NCBI RefSeq assembly: GCF_000350485.1
Contig: NZ_AORV01000072.1
Coordinates: forward strand, 1-64,000
DNA length: 64,000 bases
Source: Ruminiclostridium cellobioparum subsp. termitidis CT1112
GTDB taxonomy: Bacteria; Bacillota; Clostridia; Acetivibrionales; DSM-1351
Reading direction: 5' to 3'
Shown here: positions 35,217 through 43,870 of the stretch, piece by piece
Layout of the letters: each line of letters starts with the position of its first letter
Numbering within the stretch: the first letter of the stretch is position 1
Program-made: the position numbers and the translations under genes
The notes under the pieces: generated by a model
What the model was told of the DNA's origin: nothing
The model's database searches: none
Seen by the model: the letters and a program-made list of their open reading frames with translations, nothing else

Positions 35217-36218
35217 ATGAATAACAATAAGATACTATTTATCAGCGGCAAAGATATCGAATCCATGAATCTGACAAATGAAGAAATTTTAAATTCTGTG
35301 GAACAAAGTCTTGTCGCACAGGGAAGCAGCCAAACCGTAATTGAACCCCGGGTTCACCTCATTCCCAATCCGTCCATTAACGGTCACTTCAATATTTTAA
35401 GAGGTTATATAGAACCTCTCAATGTTGCAGGTGTAAAAATTGTAGGTGACTATGTGGACAATTATAAAAAAGATCTCCCTTCCGAGCTTGCCCTGTTAAA
35501 TCTATATGATCCCGGTACCGGTATGCCTCTGGCAATCCTGGATGCAACAGCTATTACCGATATGCGGACCGGAGCCCTCACTGCAATAGGTGCAAAATAT
35601 CTGGCCAGAAAAGACAGTAAAATTCTTGGACATCTTGGTGCCCGGGGAACCTCATACTGGAATGTAATATTGCTGGACAGTATTTTCAATTTTGATGAAA
35701 TCCGTGTTAACAGCAGAAGGCCTGAATCAAGAGAAGCTTTTGCAAAACTTCTTACCGAGAAATTGGGCAAACCTGTTATTGCCGTTGACAACAGTGAGGA
35801 TTGCTTAAAAGGAGCAGATATCATGGTTGAGGCAACAAGGCTTATAGAGCCGGAGCCTTTTCTTTTGACCAGGTGGGTAGCTCCCGGAACCTTTGTTGTT
35901 CCTTATGGTACAATAAGCGCAGTTGAAAATGATTTGACCGATGTAATGGATAAAATAATAGTTGATGATTGGGGACAGTGCAAGGGCGGTAAATTTGGCA
36001 GTCTCCGCTATCATGTCGACTCGGGAAAGCTGTCTCAGGAAACACTTTATGCGGAATTATGCGAAATAGTAACCGGACAGAAAAAAGGACGCGAATCAAA
36101 TGATGAATGTATTCTATTCTGGCACCGCGGTTTATCACTCAATGATATAGCTTTGGGATATCTGATATGGCAAAAAGCCATAGCTGCAAAAATCGGAACA
36201 GAACTTACATATCGTTAG
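35217..36218 (+). CDS. Ornithine cyclodeaminase / mu-crystallin family protein
   Basis: The protein has 333 aa, normal for the family. Conserved features include the TDMRTGALTAIGAKYLA segment lining the active site, a Rossmann nucleotide fold starting at ILGHLGARG (GxGxxG variant with Ala), and an NSRRPE acidic/basic segment after beta2. Family members are NAD(P)-dependent: ornithine cyclodeaminase, alanine or tauropine dehydrogenase, ketimine reductases. The substrate is not known. The TDMRTG block fits a cofactor-binding enzyme, but the substrate residues of ornithine cyclodeaminase are not obvious. GGGGAG precedes the ATG; the lyase gene starts 13 nt downstream, so the two are translationally linked. 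Confidence 0.8.
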   Translation: MNNNKILFISGKDIESMNLTNEEILNSVEQSLVAQGSSQTVIEPRVHLIPNPSINGHFNILRGYIEPLNVAGVKIVGDYVDNYKKDLPSELALLNLYDPGTGMPLAILDATAITDMRTGALTAIGAKYLARKDSKILGHLGARGTSYWNVILLDSIFNFDEIRVNSRRPESREAFAKLLTEKLGKPVIAVDNSEDCLKGADIMVEATRLIEPEPFLLTRWVAPGTFVVPYGTISAVENDLTDVMDKIIVDDWGQCKGGKFGSLRYHVDSGKLSQETLYAELCEIVTGQKKGRESNDECILFWHRGLSLNDIALGYLIWQKAIAAKIGTELTYR

Positions 36219-36231
36219 CAGGTGAAAACAA

Positions 36232-37728
36232 TTGGAAAACTTTATTATAGATGGCAGCCATCTTACAACTAAACAAATTTATGAAACTGCACACAGGATA
36301 TCTGTTCCCGTGATTCCCGAAAAGGCTGTGAACAGGGTAAATGAATCCCATCAGCTTCTGCTTGACATAAGTTCCTCAAATAATCATAAGGTCTATGGTA
36401 TGAATACAAGTGTAGGCCTTAACAAGGACCGGAGCGTAAATCCTTCGAATGTGATGCAATTCAACCTTTCGCTTCTCCGGAGCCATAACGTGGCCATACG
36501 TGAGAGCTGTACCAAAGAAGAAGTACGTGCAGTACTTCTGGTTTTGATTAACGGCTTCCTCCGGGGAAATACCGGTGTTTCTCCCGCACTTGTCAAATAT
36601 CTCGTTACTTTCCTGGAAAAGGATGTCTGTCCAATAATGAAATGGTGCGGCTCCATCGGCGAGGCTGACATCGGCCCGCTTTCATCAATAGGCCTGGTGC
36701 TTACGGGAGAAGGCGAAGCAGAGTACAGGGGCCGGATAATGGCAGGCAGTGAAGTTCTGGCCTCTCTGGGTCTTTCTCCTCTCATTCTGGGTCCCAAGGA
36801 AGGTTTGGGTTTAATCTCCTCCAATGCACAGTCTCATGCTTTTACAGCGCTTTTTCTGGAAAGGGTATTTAACTATCTGGATATGAACCAGTTGGTATAT
36901 TGTCTCAGCCTGGAGGGTATAAACGGTGTTGTTGACCCTTTAAACCAGGAGGTAAATTTTCTGAAAGGCAGTCCAAATCAAATAAGATGTGCCGAGCAAT
37001 GCAGAAACTTTCTGGAAGGCAGCTACCTGTGGCAGCCGGATAAATCCCGCAGTTTGCAGGACCCATTGAGTTTCCGGAATCAGATCGCTGTTGCAGCTGC
37101 AGTTCTCGATGCATTGCAATTTGCCCAAAAGCAGCTGGCCCTTGACCTGAATCACACACAGGACAACCCCTGCCTGCTTCCCCAAGAAAAATGCTTTATG
37201 GGAAATTGCAATTTTGAAACCCTCTCTTTAGTCCAGGGAATTGAGATGTCCTCAATTGCACTGGCTCATCTTTCAAAAATGATATGCCACAGGATACTGA
37301 GAATATCTGATCCGCGTTTTTCCGGACTTGACCGTTTTCTGACTCCAAATGCCAATGTGTTGGGTTTTCCAACGGTACAAAAAACTGTCAGCATTTTAGA
37401 CACGGAAATACGGATGTATGCCAACCCCAGTTCGCTGGATTTTCTTGAAGTCGCGGGAGCAATAGAAGATCATGCTGCAAATACAGCTTTTGCAGTAAAA
37501 AAGATCAGTTCGATTTTAGACAACCTGTATTACCTGTCTGCAATAGAACTGATTCACGGTGCGCAAGCCGTAACACTGCGGGGAAACCCACGGCTCGGAG
37601 AAAAAACCAGGAAGCTTTATACCTCTTTCCGTGAGGTCATACCGGCTCTCTATGAAGACCGGGATCAATCCGTGGATATTGAAAAAAGCCGGCAATTCGT
37701 ACAAGATGCAATTGACAGTTTGATTTAA
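36232..37728 (+). CDS. HAL/PAL-fold lyase lacking the MIO triad (candidate ergothionase)
   Basis: The protein has 498 aa, TTG start with AGGTGA upstream. It has the histidine/phenylalanine ammonia-lyase fold: VYGMNTSVG with the catalytic Tyr (Y55), LLRSHN, LQDPLSFRN and TQDNP. At the position where GSVGASGDLAPL forms the MIO cofactor, it has GSIGEADIGPL (residues 140-150): Ala-Ser-Gly is replaced and one residue is missing, so MIO cannot form. Ammonia loss from free amino acids needs MIO, but trimethylamine loss from betaines such as ergothioneine does not, and characterised ergothionases are MIO-less members of this fold. The betaine-type importer next door supports this. The assignment is an inference. 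Confidence 0.72.
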   Translation: MENFIIDGSHLTTKQIYETAHRISVPVIPEKAVNRVNESHQLLLDISSSNNHKVYGMNTSVGLNKDRSVNPSNVMQFNLSLLRSHNVAIRESCTKEEVRAVLLVLINGFLRGNTGVSPALVKYLVTFLEKDVCPIMKWCGSIGEADIGPLSSIGLVLTGEGEAEYRGRIMAGSEVLASLGLSPLILGPKEGLGLISSNAQSHAFTALFLERVFNYLDMNQLVYCLSLEGINGVVDPLNQEVNFLKGSPNQIRCAEQCRNFLEGSYLWQPDKSRSLQDPLSFRNQIAVAAAVLDALQFAQKQLALDLNHTQDNPCLLPQEKCFMGNCNFETLSLVQGIEMSSIALAHLSKMICHRILRISDPRFSGLDRFLTPNANVLGFPTVQKTVSILDTEIRMYANPSSLDFLEVAGAIEDHAANTAFAVKKISSILDNLYYLSAIELIHGAQAVTLRGNPRLGEKTRKLYTSFREVIPALYEDRDQSVDIEKSRQFVQDAIDSLI

Positions 37729-37770
37729 TCAATGCTGTCTTGATAGAAAAGCTGAAATTTTGTCATATAA

Positions 37771-38220
37771 TTATAAAATTTCATCATTTAACAACCGTTT
37801 ATAATTCTCTAAACGTTTTTGATTTATAGTTTTAATCTCTCTACAGCTCATTGTGTTAAGTCTATATTTAGAAGAAACACCGGTCTCTTCAATAACCTTA
37901 ACAGAAACTCCAAAGTTCCAATCATCTATTTTTAATTCACAGCCATATAACTTTCCTGGGGATTCTTCAGCATTTACTTGTATTTTTTCACCATCGTGTA
38001 AATAAATTGTATAGTCCAAGCCAATTGTTATAATTCCTTTTACTTCACCTAATGCGTTGTGTTTAATGCTTTGAATTTCCACTTTAATTTCATAGTCGTT
38101 ATCCGAAACAGTTCCATTTGCAAATTGCAACTTATCCTTTGTTATATAGAAATAATCAATATCTCCAACAACGATAGACTGGTCGAGTTCATACCAATAG
38201 GGCCTCCAAATTAATATCAA
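37771..38220 (-). CDS. Hypothetical protein of an AT-rich small-gene patch
   Basis: The protein has 149 aa, soluble and beta-rich, with no recognised motif. The TTG start at 38220 overlaps the stop of the upstream broken gene, with AAGGTG 8 nt before it, so it may be translated by coupling. Base composition is lower in GC than the neighbours. Size and setting resemble the small immunity-type genes that follow polymorphic toxin loci, but no toxin is present. Confidence 0.5.
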   Translation of the reverse strand: MILIWRPYWYELDQSIVVGDIDYFYITKDKLQFANGTVSDNDYEIKVEIQSIKHNALGEVKGIITIGLDYTIYLHDGEKIQVNAEESPGKLYGCELKIDDWNFGVSVKVIEETGVSSKYRLNTMSCREIKTINQKRLENYKRLLNDEIL

Positions 38221-38547
38221 ACCAATATCACCTTACTTTCTCTTTTCCGCAATTCGTATCTATTCTCTTTTGGGTCATTAAATTTGGTATAACTGTTTTC
38301 AAATATGTCTGTCCAATCTTTATAATGATGCGGGTCACACTCCTGTATTTTGTCGAAAAACCATTAAGCAACTTCAATAAGTAAGATATAAGTCATTCCC
38401 CTTATCAATTATCGGTTCATCTACCGGATTAAAACTATATCCATCTCCGTCCTGAACTACTGGTTTTCATATATGAATTCTTCCAATTAGTGTTATACCT
38501 TTTCTATTTGTAATTTGGAATACTTGCTCCACCGCTATTGAAAACAT
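38217..38547 (-). pseudogene. Broken small gene with in-frame stop and frameshift
   Basis: An ATG at 38547 (AAGGAAAC upstream) opens MFSIAVEQVFQITNRKG, then an in-frame TGA after RIHI. The same frame continues KPVVQDGDGYSFNPVDEP to another stop after LYLTY. Coding resumes in a different frame with WFFDKIQECDPHHYKDW to a stop at 38217. The three segments read as one protein of about 110 aa. At least two stop codons and one frameshift indicate decay. Confidence 0.7.
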
Positions 38548-38558
38548 TTTGTTTCCTT

Positions 38559-39059
38559 TCATGATTTATCCATATTTCTATAATTACCCAGTCCTATACT
38601 ATCAAACTCGTCCTTGCCATCATCCTTGTATACCCCAAGCTCTTTAAGCACTATATTAATAGCTTTATCGCCTTCAGGTTTGTGATTAAAGCTATATGTC
38701 TTTTCGTCCCAACAAGTTTCAGTTTTATGTGGTTGAATTTTAATTACTCCCTTTTCAAATAAAATAGCCGACTGTCTACCTACTCCACCAAAATAATCAG
38801 TTTCTATATACACAAGTTTTCCACTTCTTGATTCTTGTAATAATAGTTCATAGATTGAAGGAGAGAGATAATCAAAAAACTTACTGAAATCAATATCTAA
38901 TATGCTATCAGCTAATTCAACAACATCGTCATATAAATCATTGGTTAAAAAAATCATTGCAAACCCTTGAGCTAACATAATTGAGTTAGCCTTCATCCAA
39001 TTGTTTGCAAAAGTACTTATAATATCTCTTTTCCCAATAAAAGCTCTTATACAATGCAT
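38559..39059 (-). CDS. Hypothetical protein, immunity-like
   Basis: The protein has 166 aa, start with AAGGAG 9 nt upstream. No signal or membrane helix; contains LVYIETDYFGGVGRQSAILF and an acidic C-terminus, a pattern I associate with cytosolic immunity-type proteins though the family is not recognised. It precedes the broken gene by 11 nt. Confidence 0.6.
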   Translation of the reverse strand: MHCIRAFIGKRDIISTFANNWMKANSIMLAQGFAMIFLTNDLYDDVVELADSILDIDFSKFFDYLSPSIYELLLQESRSGKLVYIETDYFGGVGRQSAILFEKGVIKIQPHKTETCWDEKTYSFNHKPEGDKAINIVLKELGVYKDDGKDEFDSIGLGNYRNMDKS

Positions 39060-39079
39060 AGCACCAAACTCCTTACTTA

Positions 39080-39298
39080 TTATGTAATGTCATATTGTGA
39101 AAAACCGTTAGTCAAGTAACCGAATAAAGTTGCATTAATTAAACACATAGTTTTCCATGAGTGTCCGTAAACGCAGTCTTTCTTATATCTAATCTCATTA
39201 TCTTTTAACATAGAAATCCACAGTTTCATCATTCAGTTCAAAAACTGACATTCATCAAATCTTACATCCCCTATGTAAATATCTCTTACCTTTTTCAT
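39080..39298 (-). pseudogene. Remnant ORF with internal stop
   Basis: An ATG at 39298 opens MKKVRDIYIGDVRFDECQFLN, followed by TGA and immediately ATG ATG in the same frame, continuing LKDNEIRYKKDCVYGHSWK to a stop at 39080. It may be a degraded gene or two coupled small ORFs. It is AT-rich like its downstream neighbours. Confidence 0.45.
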
Positions 39299-39354
39299 TA
39301 TATTCCACTGTATATAATACCATAAATCAGCATAATTTTACTATAAGTATATTG

Positions 39355-39403
39355 CATAATAAAAATCCGTAGAAACCCTACGTTTAAAGGCCTCTACGGA
39401 TTT
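39355..39403 (-). terminator. Intrinsic terminator after glmS
   Basis: An 11-bp stem (39363-39373 with 39393-39403) with a 19-nt loop is followed on the minus strand by ATTTTTATTAT. It lies about 107 nt past the glmS stop. Confidence 0.75.
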
Positions 39404-39509
39404 ATGCTTTAGTTTACAGTGTCATTTCAAGTTATATTTGTGCCATTCTGACGTTATAATATATGAAAACATTAAGTATAACTCAAACTCCCCCAAAACC
39501 CCTTCCCGC

Positions 39510-41336
39510 TTACTCCACAGTCACCGACTTTGCCAGATTACGCGGCTTATCCACGTCACAGCCCCTCTCAATTGCCATGTAGTAAGCGAACAGCTGCAGC
39601 GGTGTTACTGCCGATATGGGGGCTACAAGTGAGTCCACATCGGGAATTGTCAGAACCATATCCGCTGTTTTCTCCAGCTCTTCCCTGTGCTTTTCCTGGG
39701 TTATTGCCAGAACAACCGCACCCCTGGCCTTAACTTCCCTGATATTGCTGACCATTTTCTCAAACAGGCAATCCTGTGTCATGGGGCAGACCACCAGTGT
39801 TCCTTTTTCGATCAGTGCAATGGTCCCGTGTTTGAGCTCTCCGCCTGCATAGGCCTCCGAATGGATATATGAAATTTCCTTCAATTTCAACGAACCCTCC
39901 ATGGAAAGGGCGTAGTCCAGGCTCCGGCCTATAAAGAAAATGCTCTTTGAATTGAAATGTGCATGTGCGAATTTCTGGATGCCGTCCTTATACTTCAGTA
40001 TTTCTTCTATGCCGGAAGGGATTTTCTTTATTTCATCAAGTATGGAGTTTACCTGTTCCTTTGTGATTGTACCCTTTTTCAGTCCCAGGTCCAGAGCTAC
40101 CAGATACAGCGCCGCAAGCTGTGTGTTATATGCCTTTGTAGAAGCAACAGCAATTTCAGGCCCTGCCCAGGTATAGAGCACATCATCAGAATCACGGGCT
40201 ATGGAGCTGCCAACGACATTGACAATTGAAAGTATCCTGGAACCGCCTTTCCTTGCCTCCCTCAGCGCGAAAAGAGTGTCGAGGGTTTCGCCCGACTGGC
40301 TGATAATGATTGTCATATTCCTCTCGCTGATAAGCGGATCGCGGTATCTGAATTCCGAAGCCACATCCACTTCAACAGGTATCCTGCAGAGCCTTTCAAT
40401 GATGTATTTCCCTATGACACCGGCATGATAGGCAGTTCCGCAGGCAACTATATATATCTTGTCAAGTTTATCTATGTCCTCTTTTGTTATATTTATCGAA
40501 TCCAGCACCAGCTCTCCATTTTGGATTCTGGGATTGATTGTATCCCTTACTACTTTCGGCTCCTCATACATTTCCTTCATCATGAAATGCTCGAAGCCGC
40601 CTTTTTCAGCTGCTTCAACATTCCAGTCCACCTTGAACACCTCTTTTTTGACAGGAGCGCCAAGGCTGTTGAATACCTGTACACTGTCCCTTTTCAGAAT
40701 AGCTACTTCCTTATCTTCAAGAATATAAATATTCCTGGTATATTCAAGAATTGCAGGAATGTCCGAGGCAATGAAATTTTCTCCCTCACCAAGCCCTATA
40801 ATCAGCGGACTGTCTTTTCTGGCGCATACGAACATATCCTGCTCATCCCTGCAAAGCACACCGAGAGCGTAAGAGCCTTCTATTTCATCAATTACCTTCA
40901 TGACAGCGTCAACAAGACTTCCCTCATAGTAGTATTCCACCAGGTGTGCAATAACCTCGGTATCTGTTTCAGACTGGAAGGTATAGCCCTGACCTGCTAA
41001 AAATTCCTTGATCTGCATGTAATTTTCTATAATTCCGTTGTGTACAACAGCTATTTCTCCGCTCTGGCTGATATGGGGGTGGGAGTTCACATCGTTGGGT
41101 TCGCCGTGGGTAGCCCATCTTGTATGGCCAATCCCCATACAGCCCTCAAGCTTTTCAGCTTCCAGTCTGTCCTCCAGGCACGAAAGCCTTCCCTTGCACT
41201 TGATAACCTTGAGAACCCCGTTTTCATTCACCGAAACTCCCGCAGAGTCATATCCTCTGTATTCAAGTTTTGAAAGACCGTTAATAAGTACAGGTATTGC
41301 CTTTTTATTTCCTATATATCCAACTATTCCGCACAT
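39510..41336 (-). CDS. glmS: Glutamine--fructose-6-phosphate aminotransferase (isomerizing)
   Basis: The protein has 608 aa. Glutaminase domain begins MCGIVGYIG with Cys2 as nucleophile (after Met removal Cys1); two SIS domains follow, with SQSGETLDTLFALR and the C-terminal KSVTVE typical of GlmS. It makes glucosamine-6-phosphate from fructose-6-phosphate and glutamine, the first step to UDP-GlcNAc and peptidoglycan. AAGGAG precedes the ATG. Its mRNA leader contains a glmS ribozyme about 490 nt upstream, so it is very likely repressed by its product. glmM lies upstream. Confidence 0.97.
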   Translation of the reverse strand: MCGIVGYIGNKKAIPVLINGLSKLEYRGYDSAGVSVNENGVLKVIKCKGRLSCLEDRLEAEKLEGCMGIGHTRWATHGEPNDVNSHPHISQSGEIAVVHNGIIENYMQIKEFLAGQGYTFQSETDTEVIAHLVEYYYEGSLVDAVMKVIDEIEGSYALGVLCRDEQDMFVCARKDSPLIIGLGEGENFIASDIPAILEYTRNIYILEDKEVAILKRDSVQVFNSLGAPVKKEVFKVDWNVEAAEKGGFEHFMMKEMYEEPKVVRDTINPRIQNGELVLDSINITKEDIDKLDKIYIVACGTAYHAGVIGKYIIERLCRIPVEVDVASEFRYRDPLISERNMTIIISQSGETLDTLFALREARKGGSRILSIVNVVGSSIARDSDDVLYTWAGPEIAVASTKAYNTQLAALYLVALDLGLKKGTITKEQVNSILDEIKKIPSGIEEILKYKDGIQKFAHAHFNSKSIFFIGRSLDYALSMEGSLKLKEISYIHSEAYAGGELKHGTIALIEKGTLVVCPMTQDCLFEKMVSNIREVKARGAVVLAITQEKHREELEKTADMVLTIPDVDSLVAPISAVTPLQLFAYYMAIERGCDVDKPRNLAKSVTVE

Positions 41337-41829
41337 AATTAATTCTCCTTGATTTTTAAATTTAAATAATTTTCATAAACATAGGTATTTGCATTTTCAA
41401 CTGCTGCTAAACATCCGGGACCTCACACAAATATATCTGTAATTGAAAGCATAAGCTTAAAAGTGCAGTTCATTATTGTTGAAGAACAGCCGGATAAAAG
41501 CTTCTTTAGGGATCTCAGGGCATAACTGCAGAATTTCAGACTAAATTTGAATCTTTTTCAAACCTGCCTTTAAGATTAACTATCATTATCATCTGACAGT
41601 ACAAGCTCATATACTCACACCTGTACAGGCATAATTTGAAAAGGGTATTAATCCGACCCAGGGCATAATTTAAGAATGAATCCCGTGCCGGTATAAGAAA
41701 AACACCAATTAAAACCCATGCTTGCCAGCCGATGGCATAGCAGGATCCCTAAAAATATTTACTTGGGATTTGAAAATAAAAAATTAGAATTGAATTCAGG
41801 ATCAGTTACGTGAGACCTTTTTGTTCCTG
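41337..41829 (-). other. Long spacer between glmS ribozyme and glmS start
   Basis: About 490 nt with no convincing ORF. It contains CAGGGCATAA at about 41516-41525 and 41659-41668, a variant CAGGCATAATTT near 41626, and complementary segments GATCCCTAAA (near 41744) and TTTAGGGATC (near 41505) that could close a roughly 240-nt domain. A TGCCA-tcggc-TGGCA hairpin is also present. Function is unknown. Confidence 0.5.
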
Positions 41830-42001
41830 CAGTCGCCTGCAAGTTTTGTGCGGAACAATTATTGCTCCTCAGCCTCTGTCGATTGTAACAACCGGAAGGT
41901 ATCCGCCGAATCTTTCGATACGGTCCACGTCTGTTTAGTGAACCGCTTCCTTCACCTCGTCAACAGAAATCAGGAATTTCTGATAATTCTGTCCTGGCGC
42001 C
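41826..42001 (-). ncRNA. glmS ribozyme / glucosamine-6-phosphate riboswitch
   Basis: On the minus strand the element starts GGCGCCAGG (cleavage expected at the 5' side of this, near 42001). It continues with TTCTGTTGACGAGGTGAAGG, then TCGAAAGATTCGGCGGATAC and CTTCCGGTTG, the conserved core of glmS ribozymes. A GAGGAGCAAT...GTTCC hairpin and a small CTTGCAG-GCGA-CTGCAGG hairpin close it. Glucosamine-6-phosphate acts as cofactor for self-cleavage, and the cleaved mRNA is degraded. Confidence 0.93.
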
Positions 42002-42365
42002 TTTTTAATTACACCTTAATCCTGTTTTTTCTCCCACCTCCTGTTCATAACTGCCTTTAGCCGGTATACCGCAGGCAATAAAGCATTAACCCTCATTCAA
42101 AGCAAGGTTTTTCTCCTGCTTTACAACCTATATATTATAATATATTGTAATACAGACGAAATTGTCAACTAATTTAAGAATATTTTAAACTTATTTGAAA
42201 TTATTTACATATTCGCTCAGCTTAAATGCTTTAATGCACCTTTCTTTGGCGCTTCGAATATTTCCGGAGAATTTCCATAAATAATTATACATATCCCCGC
42301 CAAAGCCTCCGGCCCGTGGCATGATTGGCGGCTGTTGACGGGGGCTTTATTCACGTTTCAGCTGC
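42002..42365 (-). other. Intergenic region between glmM and the glmS ribozyme
   Basis: The region holds the glmS promoter (listed separately) and, nearer glmM, a GC-rich dyad CCGCCAA/TTGGCGG (about 42300-42334) with overlapping CCCCG/CGGGG arms but no T run on either strand. No ORF is supported. The dyad may be a weak terminator or a folded 3' end of glmM mRNA. Confidence 0.45.
42139..42168 (-). promoter_or_regulatory. Promoter of the glmS leader
   Basis: On the minus strand, TTGACA (42163-42168) and TATATT (42139-42144) are 18 nt apart. Transcription from here would place the ribozyme cleavage site about 130 nt downstream. Confidence 0.7.
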
Positions 42366-43715
42366 TTATGACAATCTGCCTTCTATAACCCGCACAAGTT
42401 CTTTCGCACGCCTTGTGATTATTTCCTTATCCTTGCCCTCAATCATGACCCTCACCAGAGGCTCGGTCCCCGAAGGCCTTATGAGTACCCTGCCTTCACC
42501 GTTGAATTCATCCTCCAGCTCCTGGCACATTTTCTTTATAACTTCGTCGTCAAGGTACTTGTCTTTCTTTTCATTGGTTACCTTGGCATTGATAAGCACC
42601 TGGGGCAGCACCTGCAAAACACCTGCCAGCTCGGAAAGCTTTTTGCCGGAATCCTTTAATACCTTCAGCAGCTGTATTGCTGTCAGCAGTCCGTCCCCGG
42701 TGGTGTTGTGCTCCAGGAAGATAATATGCCCCGACTGTTCGCCCCCTAACATATACCCGCGGTTCAGCATTTCTTCAAGCACATACCTGTCCCCTACTTT
42801 TGTCTTCTCGATAACCAGTCCGTTATTCCTGGCCATGATGTCCAGGCCCATATTGCTCATAACCGTGGCTACTATGGTATTGTGGGCCAGCATGCCCTGC
42901 TGTTTCAGGTGGAGTCCTATAATTGCCATGATCTGGTCTCCGTCAACTATGTTCCCTTTTTCGTCGACAGCCAGAACTCTGTCCGCATCCCCGTCAAAGG
43001 CAAGTCCGATATGGGCCCCGGTTTTCCTCACGTAGTCCTGGAGCTGCTTCATATGTGTGGAACCGCAGCCTGCATTGATATTTATTCCGTCAGGCTCGTT
43101 ATTTATTACATTGACATTGGCCTTCAATTCGTACAGAGCCATGGGTGCAGCCTGAAAAGATGCCCCATTTGCGCAGTCGATGGCAACCTTTATATTTTCC
43201 AGATCACCTGAAATAGTTCCCTTTACAAAGCTGACATAATCCTCCAGCGCGGTTTCCTTGTATATTTTAAATCCGATATTCTGACCTATGGGCCTGGGAA
43301 GCTCATCCTCTCCGCTTAAAATGATCTCTTCGATTTTATCCTCTATTGCATCGGGAAGCTTATAGCCGTTTGAATTGAAAAACTTTATTCCGTTATATTC
43401 AAAAGGATTATGGGAGGCTGATATTACAACTCCGGCATCTGCGTCATAAAGTCTGGTCAGGTATGCTATGGCAGGAGTTGGTATGACACCGAGACTTACC
43501 ACCTGGGCACCAACCGAACAAATACCCGATATGAGCGCCGCTTCCAGCATATCGCCCGATATTCTGGTATCCATGCCCACCAGGATTTTTGGGGTGTGTT
43601 TTGTTTCTCCCGTCAGCACATAAGCTCCTGCCTGCCCCAGCTGGTATGCAAGTCTGGGAGTCAGCTCCAGATTTGCAACACCTCTGACCCCATCAGTTCC
43701 GAATAACTTTCCCAT
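42366..43715 (-). CDS. glmM: Phosphoglucosamine mutase
   Basis: The start at 43715 is chosen because GGAGG lies 9 nt upstream; an in-frame ATG at 43730 lies too early. The product has 449 aa starting [12 protein letters not shown]. The active-site phosphoserine is S101 in [14 protein letters not shown], the Mg2+ loop is DGDADR, and the C-terminal phosphate-binding [10 protein letters not shown] is present. It converts glucosamine-6-phosphate to glucosamine-1-phosphate. It lies downstream of cdaA-cdaR and a flavoprotein gene, the classical arrangement in which c-di-AMP synthesis and cell-wall precursor supply are linked. Confidence 0.97.
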   Translation of the reverse strand: MGKLFGTDGVRGVANLELTPRLAYQLGQAGAYVLTGETKHTPKILVGMDTRISGDMLEAALISGICSVGAQVVSLGVIPTPAIAYLTRLYDADAGVVISASHNPFEYNGIKFFNSNGYKLPDAIEDKIEEIILSGEDELPRPIGQNIGFKIYKETALEDYVSFVKGTISGDLENIKVAIDCANGASFQAAPMALYELKANVNVINNEPDGININAGCGSTHMKQLQDYVRKTGAHIGLAFDGDADRVLAVDEKGNIVDGDQIMAIIGLHLKQQGMLAHNTIVATVMSNMGLDIMARNNGLVIEKTKVGDRYVLEEMLNRGYMLGGEQSGHIIFLEHNTTGDGLLTAIQLLKVLKDSGKKLSELAGVLQVLPQVLINAKVTNEKKDKYLDDEVIKKMCQELEDEFNGEGRVLIRPSGTEPLVRVMIEGKDKEIITRRAKELVRVIEGRLS

Positions 43716-43813
43716 TAGATTTTCCTCCATGATATATAAGTATTGATTGACATTTATTTCTATGAACTATTCTCATAAAAAAAGCTATATATAATATAAC
43801 ACTTTTGCCGCGT

Positions 43814-43870
43814 ATGTTATAGATTTTTTCACCGTATTATGTTATAGATTTTTCACGTAATAGATTTTTT
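43814..43870. repeat. Roughly 25-bp tandem repeats overlapping the flavoprotein stop codon
   Basis: Copies of atgttatagatttttcac lie at 43814-43832 and 43839-43856, with a shorter third copy (taatagattttttt) to 43870. The flavoprotein stop codon at 43853-43855 sits in the second copy, so the gene's 3' end has been reshaped by tandem duplication. Confidence 0.65.

Noticed and set aside
42300-42345. Terminator after glmM
   Set aside because: The dyad has no T run on either strand; left as an unexplained structure in the intergenic region.
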